Source: a virus
DNA length: 28,418 bases
IMG/VR virus record: IMGVR_UViG_3300020472_000129
Location: 1 to 28,418 of that record
Reading direction: 5' to 3' (one strand)
Position 1 is the stretch's first letter; every line of letters begins with the position of its first letter. This document shows positions 14,705 to 23,003 of this stretch, piece by piece. A program made the position numbers and the translations under genes. The notes below the pieces were generated by a model. It saw nothing but the letters and a program-made list of their open reading frames with translations, ran no database searches and had not been told where the DNA came from.

Positions 14705-16800
14705 TGGCTGATGCGTTAAAAGACGTAACGGTATTATCTCGTGGTGGTTTATTTACAAACGAGGATGCTTTAGCTCTTGCTGGATCTAATCCAGGAGCAG
14801 CAGTTCGTATGTTAAATATGGAAATATCTCAATTCGGTGGTTATAGAAGAATTAGCGGATATGCAGATTATGACTCAACCTATGGTACTGTTTCTGGTTC
14901 AGGTAACGTAACAGGTTTATGGATACTAGAAGGTGTACCATATGCAGTCAGAAGAAATTTAAAAGATAATACAGGATCACTAGGCACTAATCCTTTTGTT
15001 GTTACTAATGGTAGTCCTACAATAACAGTAACACACAGTAGTCACGGTTTATCCGTAGGAGATAGAGTAACATATGCAGGATCATCTGCTGTTGGAGGTA
15101 TAACACCAAACTCAGTAGAAATGGTTATTGCTTCTGTAGTTGATGTTAATAGTTATACAGTTGCATTTACATCTAATGCTAGTTCTGGTGCTACTGGTGG
15201 AGGTAGCTCAGTAACATTTACAGCAAACAACGGAACTCAGACACTAGGATCTAATCCTTTCAGTGTATCAAATACAAGTGCTACTATAACAGTTGCACAT
15301 ACTTCACATGGATTAGTTGTAGGAAACTATGTAACTTTTTCTGGAAGTGATGCAATAGGTGGTCTTACTCCTAACTCTGTAGAGATGCAAGTTGTTACAG
15401 TTCCTGATGCAAATAGTTATACCGTTACCTTTACATCAGCAGCTACTTCTACGGTTAGTGGTGGAGGTGGGTCTTCAGTAACAGCAAACTATAGTAAGTT
15501 TTACAGTGTATGGAAGTATACATCTACAGGATGGACAACGGTAGTATCAAACATATCATCTGTCAGTGTAGATAAATTAAGACATAATATGAACTCCTTT
15601 ACTGGTACTGAGGCAGTTATTATATGTGATGGTGCTAACAGTCCCAGTAAGTTAAGTGGATCAACATTTTCCGTTCATCCAACAGGAGGAGATTACAATC
15701 CTACAGGTGCTTCTTTTACTACTGATTTTAAAAATCATCAGTTCTATGCTGGATTTCCTACGACAGGATTAGGTCCAAATATACTACTATTTAGTGAGCC
15801 TAACGATGATGATGCATTTACTAATAGCGGTGGATCAGGTAACATTAATGTTGGATTTAATATTACTGGACTAGCAAAGTTTAGAGATGCACTATATATA
15901 TTTGGTAAAACTAAAATAAAAAAATTAACAGGATCAGTAAAAGCAGATTACATTATTTCAGAAGTAACAGACAATATCGGATGTATTGCTACTGACAGTA
16001 TTATTGAGTTAGGTGGTGACGTATTATTTCTAGCATCAGATGGTATACGTCCTATTCAGGGTACTGCTAGAATTGGTGACGTTGAGCTTGAAACTGTTTC
16101 TAAACCTGTACAGCAACTATTACAGGATTTACCTAATACACATAATCTAAGTAATATGACATCTGTTGTTATTAGAAATAAATCGCAGTTTAGATACTTC
16201 TTTCCTTCTACTAGTACAGCAGCAGCAGATACAGCAGGTATAATAGGTGGACTTAGATTTGCAGATAGAAGAGTAGGTTGGGAGTTTGGTGAGTTACTAG
16301 GTATAAGAGCATTCGTAGCTACTAGTGGTTTGATAAACGATGTTGAGGTTGTTCTTCATGGTGATTTAAATGGAGAGATATATAGACAAGAATCTGGTAG
16401 TACATTTGACAGTTCTGATGTTGTAGCTGTTTACGCAACACCTTTCTTATACTTTGACTCAACAGAAAAACGAAAGATATTTCAACATATAACATTATTT
16501 ACCAGACCAGAAGGATCTTCTACAATAAACTTAGGTATAGCATATGATTGGGATGATCCAAATGTACCTGATCCTACGACATATTCTTTAACAACAGCAG
16601 GATCATTATCAAGGTATACAACAACAGGTAGTACCTATGATGCTACATTTACATACGATGGATCTACTAGTCCTGTACTAGAGTCCAATATACAAGGGTC
16701 GGGTAGGGCGATCTCATTAGCTATAACATCAACAGGAACTCAGTCTCCCTATAGTATAGCAGGTTTCTCAGTAACATATCAGGATGCAGGATACAGATAA
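14704..16800 (+). CDS. Tail hub/nozzle-like structural protein with two Ig-like repeats
   Basis: 698 residues, coupled to the adaptor by a 1-base overlap. The beginning (VTVLSRGGLFTNEDALALAG, then AAVRMLNMEISQFGGYRRIS) and the body with long beta-rich stretches (FYAGFPTTGLGPNILLFSEP, GDVLFLASDGIRPIQGT) fit the tube or nozzle protein that follows the adaptor in short-tailed phages. Two tandem copies of a unit of about 88 residues lie at about 93-176 and 181-263 (LGTNPFVVTNGSPTITVTHS against LGSNPFSVSNTSATITVAHT), each with SHGL-VG--VT--GS and VD-NSYTV-FTS. These look like inserted Ig-like domains, probably exposed on the outside of the tail. P22 gp10 and T7 gp12 are role models, not proven homologues. 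Confidence 0.75.
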   Translation: MADALKDVTVLSRGGLFTNEDALALAGSNPGAAVRMLNMEISQFGGYRRISGYADYDSTYGTVSGSGNVTGLWILEGVPYAVRRNLKDNTGSLGTNPFVVTNGSPTITVTHSSHGLSVGDRVTYAGSSAVGGITPNSVEMVIASVVDVNSYTVAFTSNASSGATGGGSSVTFTANNGTQTLGSNPFSVSNTSATITVAHTSHGLVVGNYVTFSGSDAIGGLTPNSVEMQVVTVPDANSYTVTFTSAATSTVSGGGGSSVTANYSKFYSVWKYTSTGWTTVVSNISSVSVDKLRHNMNSFTGTEAVIICDGANSPSKLSGSTFSVHPTGGDYNPTGASFTTDFKNHQFYAGFPTTGLGPNILLFSEPNDDDAFTNSGGSGNINVGFNITGLAKFRDALYIFGKTKIKKLTGSVKADYIISEVTDNIGCIATDSIIELGGDVLFLASDGIRPIQGTARIGDVELETVSKPVQQLLQDLPNTHNLSNMTSVVIRNKSQFRYFFPSTSTAAADTAGIIGGLRFADRRVGWEFGELLGIRAFVATSGLINDVEVVLHGDLNGEIYRQESGSTFDSSDVVAVYATPFLYFDSTEKRKIFQHITLFTRPEGSSTINLGIAYDWDDPNVPDPTTYSLTTAGSLSRYTTTGSTYDATFTYDGSTSPVLESNIQGSGRAISLAITSTGTQSPYSIAGFSVTYQDAGYR

Positions 16801-19550
16801 TGGCAGGATATACCAGACAATCTTCAGCACAAATAGTTAGCGGTGAGGTTATATCAGCAGCACCACTTAATGCAGAACTTAACCAAGTTTTAGCAGCCTT
16901 TAACGAATCTACAGGTCACTCACATGATGGTACGGCAGCAGAAGGTCCACCAATAGATAGAGTAGCAGATGCTGATCAACGTAATATGGTGTTAGTAGAC
17001 ACTTCTAATAATCATATTGAATTTTATACTGAAGTAAGTTCTTCTGCCACACAACAATTACGAATACAAGATGGGGCTATTGTTCCTATAACAGACAATG
17101 ATATAGACTTAGGTACAGCATCATTAGAATTTAAAGATATGTTTATAGATGGTACTGCACATATAGACACTCTTGACGTAGATGTAAATGCTACTGTAGC
17201 TGGTACATTAGGTGTTACTGGTGCGCTTACTGGAACAAACATAACTGCTTCTACTGCATTTTTACCCGATGCTTCTGATGGTGCTGCACTAGGTACATCA
17301 TCATTAGAATTTAGTGATTTATTTCTTGCAGATGGTGCTGTAATTAATTTGGGAGATGACCAAGATGTTACTCTTACCCATGTTGCTGATACTGGAGTAC
17401 TACTTAATTCTACTAATAAGATACAGTTTAATGATGCTTCACAATTCATTCACGGCTCTAGTGCTACTGTTCTTTCTCTTGGAGCTACAGATGAGATTGA
17501 CCTTACAGCTACTGCAATAGATATAAATGGTACAGCAGATATTAGTGGTAATACCGCTGTAGGTGGAACACTTACTTCTACTGGTAAGATTACTGCTGAT
17601 GCTGGTATTGATATAGATAACTTTAACATTGATGGTACAACTATAGCATTATCTTCTGGTGATATGACACTAGATGGTGCAGCAGACATTATACTTGATG
17701 CAGGTGGTGATGAGGTTATATTTAAAGATGGTAGTACTAACGTAGGTCATGTTAGTATGGATAGTGATAATCTAACAATCAAATCACTTGTAAGCGATAA
17801 GGACATGATCTTCCAAGGTAATGATGGTGGATCAGGTATTACTGCATTAACATTAGATATGTCAGGTGCAGGTGCAGCTACATTTAATTCTTCCGTTACT
17901 GCTACTGCACTTAGCGTAGGTGATGGTAATATAACTAACGTAGGTGATATTGCTCTTGATTCTATATCTGCTGATGATACAGATATTAATGTAGCAGTAA
18001 CAGATAACTCAGCTACTGCATTTACAATCAAACAAGGATCAGATGCTTATCTTATTGTTGATACAGCTAATAGTAGTGAGTCTGTATCTATCGGTACTGG
18101 TATATCTGGTACTGCTGTAACAATAGGACATGGTACATCTGAAGTAACTATAGGCGATAACTTAACCGTTTCAGGTAACTTAACAGTTAGCGGAACACAA
18201 ACAGTTGTAGATACTGTTACGATGAATGCTCAAAATGCTGTAGTGTTTGAAGGTGCTACTGCTGATGCACATGAAACTACACTATCAATTGTTGATCCTA
18301 CAGCAGATCATACACAATACCTAATTAATCAGGGTGGATATATTCCTGTATTAGATACTGTAACTACTACCGCAATTAGTGCTACTCCTGCTGAATTAAA
18401 CATAATGGATGGAGGAACTAGTGCAACTAGTACTACAATAGCAGATGCAGATAGAGTAGTTGTTAATGATGCTGGAACAATGAAGCAGGTAGCAGTTACA
18501 GATTTGGCTGCATACTTTGATGATGAAATAACTGCAATGCCTAACCTGGTTTCCACTGGAGCATTAGATAGTGGCAGTATTACTTCTGGATTTGGTACAA
18601 TAGATACTGGATCTTCTGCAATAACAACAACAGGTGCGGTAAACTTTGGTTCGTTAAATGATGGTTCAATAGGAGTAACAGCATTTGTAGATGAAGATAA
18701 TATGTCTTCTAATAGTGCTACATTAGTTCCTACACAACAGTCTGTTAAAGCATATGTAGATACCGTTGCAGGTACAGCTAATAATGTAACTGGATTAACT
18801 GCATCTGGTGCAGAACTAAATGTACTTGATGGTGCAAGTGCAGGAACTATAGTAAATAGTAAAGGTGTTATATATAGCTCTGGTGGTAAAGTAAATGCTA
18901 CTAGCTTACAAATAGCTGGTACAGATCTTTCTGCTACGGCTGCTGAATTTAATTTACTGGATGGTGGGTCTACTGTAGGTACTACTGCTGTTGCATCTGG
19001 TGATGGTATACTTACCAATGACGATGGTACGATGAGGCAAACTAGCCTAGATACATTTGATACATATCTCTCTGCATCAACTAAAACACTTACAAACAAA
19101 ACATTAACTGCACCTAAGATAGTTGATGGTGGTTTTATTGCTGATGCAAACGGTAATGAAGGTATAGTATTACAAACTGCCAGTTCTGCCGTAAATGCTT
19201 TAGAAGTAACTAACGCAGCATCAGGTGGATCTGTAGTTGTCGGAGCTATGGGAGATGATTCTAACATCGACATAGACATTACACCAAAAGGAACTGGTGA
19301 AGTAAACATAGCAGCAGGTAACTTAAACTATGCAGGTACAGCCATTACATCTACTGGTGCAGAGATAAATAAACTAGATGGATACAATGGATCTGTAACT
19401 GAATTAAACTACCTTAAATCATTATACGATACTAATGTTACCAGTACAGAATATGATTACTTGAGCGGTGTATCAAGTAACATACAAACACAATTAAATT
19501 CTAGAGCATCGACAGGTAAGGCTATTGCAATGGCAATGGTATTTGGCTAA
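16800..19550 (+). CDS. Tail fibre protein
   Basis: 916 residues, overlapping the preceding stop by one base. The N-terminus carries the fibre-attachment pattern GEVISAAPLNAELNQVLAAF followed by TGHSHDGT. The shaft is repeated, beta-rich, Asp/Thr/Gly-rich sequence with LGTASLEFKDMF and LGTSSLEFSDLF near residues 100 and 160. Further on there are four copies of an AELN-LDG motif (about 18386, 18810, 18940 and 19357), including TASGAELNVLDG and TAAEFNLLDG. The C-terminus is QTQLNSRASTGKAIAMAMVF, an ending I associate with marine phage and prophage fibres. Such proteins form trimeric fibres that contact the host surface. No S74-type self-cleaving chaperone domain is seen. Confidence 0.85.
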   Translation: MAGYTRQSSAQIVSGEVISAAPLNAELNQVLAAFNESTGHSHDGTAAEGPPIDRVADADQRNMVLVDTSNNHIEFYTEVSSSATQQLRIQDGAIVPITDNDIDLGTASLEFKDMFIDGTAHIDTLDVDVNATVAGTLGVTGALTGTNITASTAFLPDASDGAALGTSSLEFSDLFLADGAVINLGDDQDVTLTHVADTGVLLNSTNKIQFNDASQFIHGSSATVLSLGATDEIDLTATAIDINGTADISGNTAVGGTLTSTGKITADAGIDIDNFNIDGTTIALSSGDMTLDGAADIILDAGGDEVIFKDGSTNVGHVSMDSDNLTIKSLVSDKDMIFQGNDGGSGITALTLDMSGAGAATFNSSVTATALSVGDGNITNVGDIALDSISADDTDINVAVTDNSATAFTIKQGSDAYLIVDTANSSESVSIGTGISGTAVTIGHGTSEVTIGDNLTVSGNLTVSGTQTVVDTVTMNAQNAVVFEGATADAHETTLSIVDPTADHTQYLINQGGYIPVLDTVTTTAISATPAELNIMDGGTSATSTTIADADRVVVNDAGTMKQVAVTDLAAYFDDEITAMPNLVSTGALDSGSITSGFGTIDTGSSAITTTGAVNFGSLNDGSIGVTAFVDEDNMSSNSATLVPTQQSVKAYVDTVAGTANNVTGLTASGAELNVLDGASAGTIVNSKGVIYSSGGKVNATSLQIAGTDLSATAAEFNLLDGGSTVGTTAVASGDGILTNDDGTMRQTSLDTFDTYLSASTKTLTNKTLTAPKIVDGGFIADANGNEGIVLQTASSAVNALEVTNAASGGSVVVGAMGDDSNIDIDITPKGTGEVNIAAGNLNYAGTAITSTGAEINKLDGYNGSVTELNYLKSLYDTNVTSTEYDYLSGVSSNIQTQLNSRASTGKAIAMAMVFG

Positions 19551-19563
19551 AAGGAGATAAAAT

Positions 19564-19938
19564 ATGTCAGCACCTAATATTGTCAATGTAGCAACCATTA
19601 CTGCAAAGACAGACACATTACTACTAACAGGTACATCAGCAGTACAACTGTTAGAAAATCCTGCATCATCTGGTAAGGTTATGAAAGTTAATAGCTTAGT
19701 TGTAGCTAACGTAGATGGTACTAATGCAGCATCAATAACTGTAGGAATATATCCTCAAGATGATATTGGTGGTACAGCAGTGCTATTAGCATCTACTATA
19801 TCCGTACCAGCAGATGCCTCCCTAATTGTCATAGACAAAAACATGGGATTATATTTAGAGGAAGATACATCAATCGGTGTTACTGCTAGTGCAGCTAATG
19901 ACTTAGCCTGTACTATTACATATGAAGAACTCTCATAA
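19564..19938 (+). CDS. Small beta-rich tail-associated protein, unknown function
   Basis: 124 residues with an excellent AAGGAGATAAAAT before the ATG. It opens MSAPNIVNVATITAKTDTLL and continues as alternating beta strands with small residues (VMKVNSLVVANVDGTNAASI, then LASTISVPADASLIVIDKNM), ending in an ITYEELS strand. It looks like one beta-sandwich domain. It sits between the fibre and the propeller genes, so a tail-tip or fibre-connecting part is likely. The strong ribosome binding site suggests high copy number. No family can be named with confidence. Confidence 0.75.
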   Translation: MSAPNIVNVATITAKTDTLLLTGTSAVQLLENPASSGKVMKVNSLVVANVDGTNAASITVGIYPQDDIGGTAVLLASTISVPADASLIVIDKNMGLYLEEDTSIGVTASAANDLACTITYEELS

Positions 19939-19947
19939 GGATTTTAA

Positions 19948-21168
19948 ATGCCCAATAGAGGTAAATTTATAGGTAGTCAGGATAACCTATACGTTCCTGA
20001 TGCTCCAACTATAGGTACAGCTACTGCTGGTGACGCTCAAGTATCTGTAGCATTTACTGCACCTTCTGATGTGGGTAATGATGATATTACTGCTTATGGC
20101 GCATCAGCTACAGATGGCACTAATGTTATTGGTGCAACTGGTTCATCTTCTCCAATATCTATAACTGGTCTTACAAATGGCACAAGCTATACTGCACAAG
20201 TATGGGCTATCAACGATTATGGTAATGGCCCACTGTCTGCTGCTACCGCTAGTTTTAGTCCTGCTAGACCTTCAATTGGATTGTTTGCAGCAGGTTATAG
20301 TCAAACTGCTAGTGCAATATTAAAAAGTATAGATAAAATTATAATTGAAACTACTGGCAATGCCACAGACTTTGGTGATCTTACTGTTGTTAGGTATGAT
20401 CTTGCTGGTCTTGGTTCTTCAACAAGAGGAGTATTTGCTGCTGGTAATCTTGATTATACCAATGCTACAAATGTTATGGATTATGTTACTTTTGCTAGTT
20501 TAGGAAATGCTACTGATTTTGGTGACAGAACAATTTCATATTATAATTCAACAGGACTTAGTAATTCTACTAGAGGAATATTTGCTGGAGGACATATTGG
20601 AAACACTTTATACGATGTTATTGACTATATAACCATTGCTAGTACTGGAGATGCAACAGATTTTGGTAATTTGTCGGTAGCTAGGTTTGGTATTGGTGGG
20701 GCAGGTTCTACAACAAGAGGTATATTTTACAGTGGTGGTATTACTAACGCTTCTACATCTGGTAATACTATTGATTACGTTACTATTGCTAGTACTGGTA
20801 ATGCAACAGATTTTGGCGATTCAACATCTGTAAATAGATTAGGAGGTGCTGTATCTAGTGCAACACGTTGTTGTAAACTAGGTGGATATATTGTTTCATC
20901 ATACTCAAATATTATTGAATATGTCACTACAGCTAGTACAGGTAATGGCACAGACTTTGGAGATTTGTCAGTAGCTAAGTATATTGCTAACTCAAATGCA
21001 TCTAGTAAAATACGTGGTGTTGTTGCTGGTGGAGTAGATGGTTCAAGAGTAAATACAATCGAATATATAACTATTGCTAGTGCTGGTAACGGTACTGATT
21101 TTGGCGATTGCTCTGGTCTAATTAGTCAGCAAGGTGGTGCATCAAACGCACATGGAGGTATAGCATAA
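19948..21168 (+). CDS. FN3 domain plus one six-bladed kelch-like propeller, tail receptor-binding candidate
   Basis: 406 residues. Residues 18-107 form a fibronectin type III domain (PDAPTIGTATAGDAQVSVAF, SPISITGLTNGTSYTAQVWA). Residues 111-406 are six repeats of about 49 residues with the pattern RG-[VI]-F-x-GG ... [DE]Y-[VI]-T-[IF]-A-S-x-GNATDFGDL-x-x-x-R. The first blade starts after PARPSI and the last ends SNAHGGIA. The GG after a hydrophobic strand, an aromatic-Tyr/Asp strand and a later F-x-x-L then Arg are the spacing of kelch blades, so one closed six-bladed propeller is the natural reading. With an FN3 connector it probably sits at the tail tip or fibre and binds a host sugar or protein. 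Function is inferred. Its stop overlaps the next start. Confidence 0.8.
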   Translation: MPNRGKFIGSQDNLYVPDAPTIGTATAGDAQVSVAFTAPSDVGNDDITAYGASATDGTNVIGATGSSSPISITGLTNGTSYTAQVWAINDYGNGPLSAATASFSPARPSIGLFAAGYSQTASAILKSIDKIIIETTGNATDFGDLTVVRYDLAGLGSSTRGVFAAGNLDYTNATNVMDYVTFASLGNATDFGDRTISYYNSTGLSNSTRGIFAGGHIGNTLYDVIDYITIASTGDATDFGNLSVARFGIGGAGSTTRGIFYSGGITNASTSGNTIDYVTIASTGNATDFGDSTSVNRLGGAVSSATRCCKLGGYIVSSYSNIIEYVTTASTGNGTDFGDLSVAKYIANSNASSKIRGVVAGGVDGSRVNTIEYITIASAGNGTDFGDCSGLISQQGGASNAHGGIA

Positions 21169-23003
21169 TGGCTCCTTCATTCTCAGGCGTATGGAATTTA
21201 TCTACATTCTATCAATATACCAGTGCTTTACCTAGCCCACCTGTATTAGGTATTCTTGCTGGTGGTTTTAATAGTGGCTATGCTAATCGTGCAGACTATC
21301 AAACTATAAATTTTAATGATGGTAATGGTACTGATCAAGGTGATTTGACTTTAGCTAGATATGATATTGCTGGATTTGGTTCAACAACAAGGGCTGTATT
21401 TGCAGGTGGATATGGGTCTAGCGTTACAAATGTTGTTGATTATGTAGAACACGCTGCATTAGGTAATGGCACAGATTTTGGTGATCAGACTGTTGCAGGA
21501 TCTGGATCAGGAGCGCATAGCAGTAATACTAGAGGTCTTGTAGCTAGTTTTACCAATGCTTCTGGCGTGAATACAGAAAATAAAACAATAGATTATTATA
21601 CTATCGCTAGTACAGGTAATGCTACTGACTTTGGAGACTTATCTTCTAATAGAAACTCCACGCAAGGTGGAGGTGGTACTACAAGGGCTATATTTTTTGC
21701 TGGTAATGCTTGGGGAGTTGGCCCTACAAATGTAATTGATTATGTGACTATCGCTACCACTGGTGACGCAACAGATTTCGGCGATGCTTCAAATAGCATA
21801 TACACTCATCATGCTAACGTAGATAGTTCTACAAGATCTATATTTTTCGGTGGATATACAGGTAGTCATATAGATGTTATTGAGTATGTAACCATAGCCA
21901 GTGCAGGTAACGCTACAGATTTTGGTAACTTAGATCAGGCTCAAAGTGCTAGAAGTGCTGGTTTAAGTAATGGTACTATAGGAATACTTGCTGGTGATGT
22001 AGGTGGTACTAGTGCAAATAACCAAAAAATAACGATAGCTTCTACTGGAAATGCTACCGATTTTGGAACACTGCAAACATATGGTGGTACATATATGGCA
22101 TATCAAGGTAGTGCATCACCTCACAATCCAGCAGTACAAACAGTTTCTTTACCAGCAGCTTTAGGATTATTTGCTGGTGGTGATGGTCAATCTGCAATAG
22201 AGTTTATAGATATAGCTACAACAGGCAGTGTAGGTATGTTTGGTGATTTAACTGCAAAAAGATATGGAATGCAAGGTGGTGCATCCAGTGCAACAAGAGG
22301 TGTGTTTGGTGGTGGTATCACAGTTGACATCATGGAGTATGTTACGTTTTCTACTAAAGGCAAAGCAACAGACTTTGGTAATTTAAGTGGAAACAGATAT
22401 GTAGTTGCAGGAAGTTCAAATAGTACAAGGGGTTTATTTTCAGGTGGTACTGATGGAAGCAGTGTACAGGATATAGTAGAATATATTACTATTGCTTCTG
22501 CTGGTAATGTTACAGATTTTGGTAATCTTTCAGCTGCTTCTCAATATGGTTCAGCATTAGCAAGTACAACTAGAATGGTTACTAATATAGGTGAAGCTGG
22601 TGGATCGGCTGTTGATACAATGGATTATTTTACTATTGCTTCAGCAGGTAACGCTACAGATTTTGGTAATTTAACAGCTACAACAGTCCAGAATGCATCT
22701 GCATCTAGTAGTACCAGAGGTGTATTCGCAGGGGGAACAAGAGGTGGGGGAGGTAATATAATTGACTACATTACCATTGCCAGTGCAGGAAATGCTACAG
22801 ATTTTGGCGACCTTACGTCAGCAAGAATTAGAATAACAGGTGTATCTTCTAGCACTAGAGGAGTATTTGGCAGCAGAACAGGTAATGCAGTTGTTGATTA
22901 TGTTACCATTGCCAGTGCTGGTAATGCTACTGATTGGGGTGATTTAAGTGTTAATTTTGATTATAAGGCATCAGCATCTAACTCACACGGAGGTATAGCA
23001 TAA
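21168..23003 (+). CDS. Tandem double kelch-like propeller protein (12 blades)
   Basis: 611 residues. A 27-residue head (SFSGVWNLSTFYQYTSALPS) is followed by 12 repeats of about 49 residues with the same GNATDFGDL core as the preceding gene. After repeat 6 comes a break (SPHNPAVQTVSLPAALGLF) instead of the usual STRG junction, and the last repeat ends SNSHGGIA, so the protein reads as two six-bladed propellers in series. Blades 7 and 8 have position-specific wording (GMFGDLTAKR; FSTKGKATDFG) that is matched by blades 7 and 8 of the next gene, which shows descent by duplication of the whole two-propeller unit. Likely a tail or fibre receptor-binding protein. Starts at ATG overlapping the previous stop; no strong ribosome binding site, so coupled translation is likely. 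Confidence 0.8.
   Translation: MAPSFSGVWNLSTFYQYTSALPSPPVLGILAGGFNSGYANRADYQTINFNDGNGTDQGDLTLARYDIAGFGSTTRAVFAGGYGSSVTNVVDYVEHAALGNGTDFGDQTVAGSGSGAHSSNTRGLVASFTNASGVNTENKTIDYYTIASTGNATDFGDLSSNRNSTQGGGGTTRAIFFAGNAWGVGPTNVIDYVTIATTGDATDFGDASNSIYTHHANVDSSTRSIFFGGYTGSHIDVIEYVTIASAGNATDFGNLDQAQSARSAGLSNGTIGILAGDVGGTSANNQKITIASTGNATDFGTLQTYGGTYMAYQGSASPHNPAVQTVSLPAALGLFAGGDGQSAIEFIDIATTGSVGMFGDLTAKRYGMQGGASSATRGVFGGGITVDIMEYVTFSTKGKATDFGNLSGNRYVVAGSSNSTRGLFSGGTDGSSVQDIVEYITIASAGNVTDFGNLSAASQYGSALASTTRMVTNIGEAGGSAVDTMDYFTIASAGNATDFGNLTATTVQNASASSSTRGVFAGGTRGGGGNIIDYITIASAGNATDFGDLTSARIRITGVSSSTRGVFGSRTGNAVVDYVTIASAGNATDWGDLSVNFDYKASASNSHGGIA

Noticed and set aside
17024-18031. Several - strand open frames opposite the fibre gene
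   Set aside because: Same shadow effect of repetitive fibre codons; no starts with ribosome binding sites.
18329-19309. 326-codon open frame on the - strand, opposite the fibre gene
   Set aside because: It mirrors the regular Gly/Ala/Thr codons of the fibre repeats, has low-complexity Val/Ser/Pro content, and the + strand reading has family motifs and coupled start sites.
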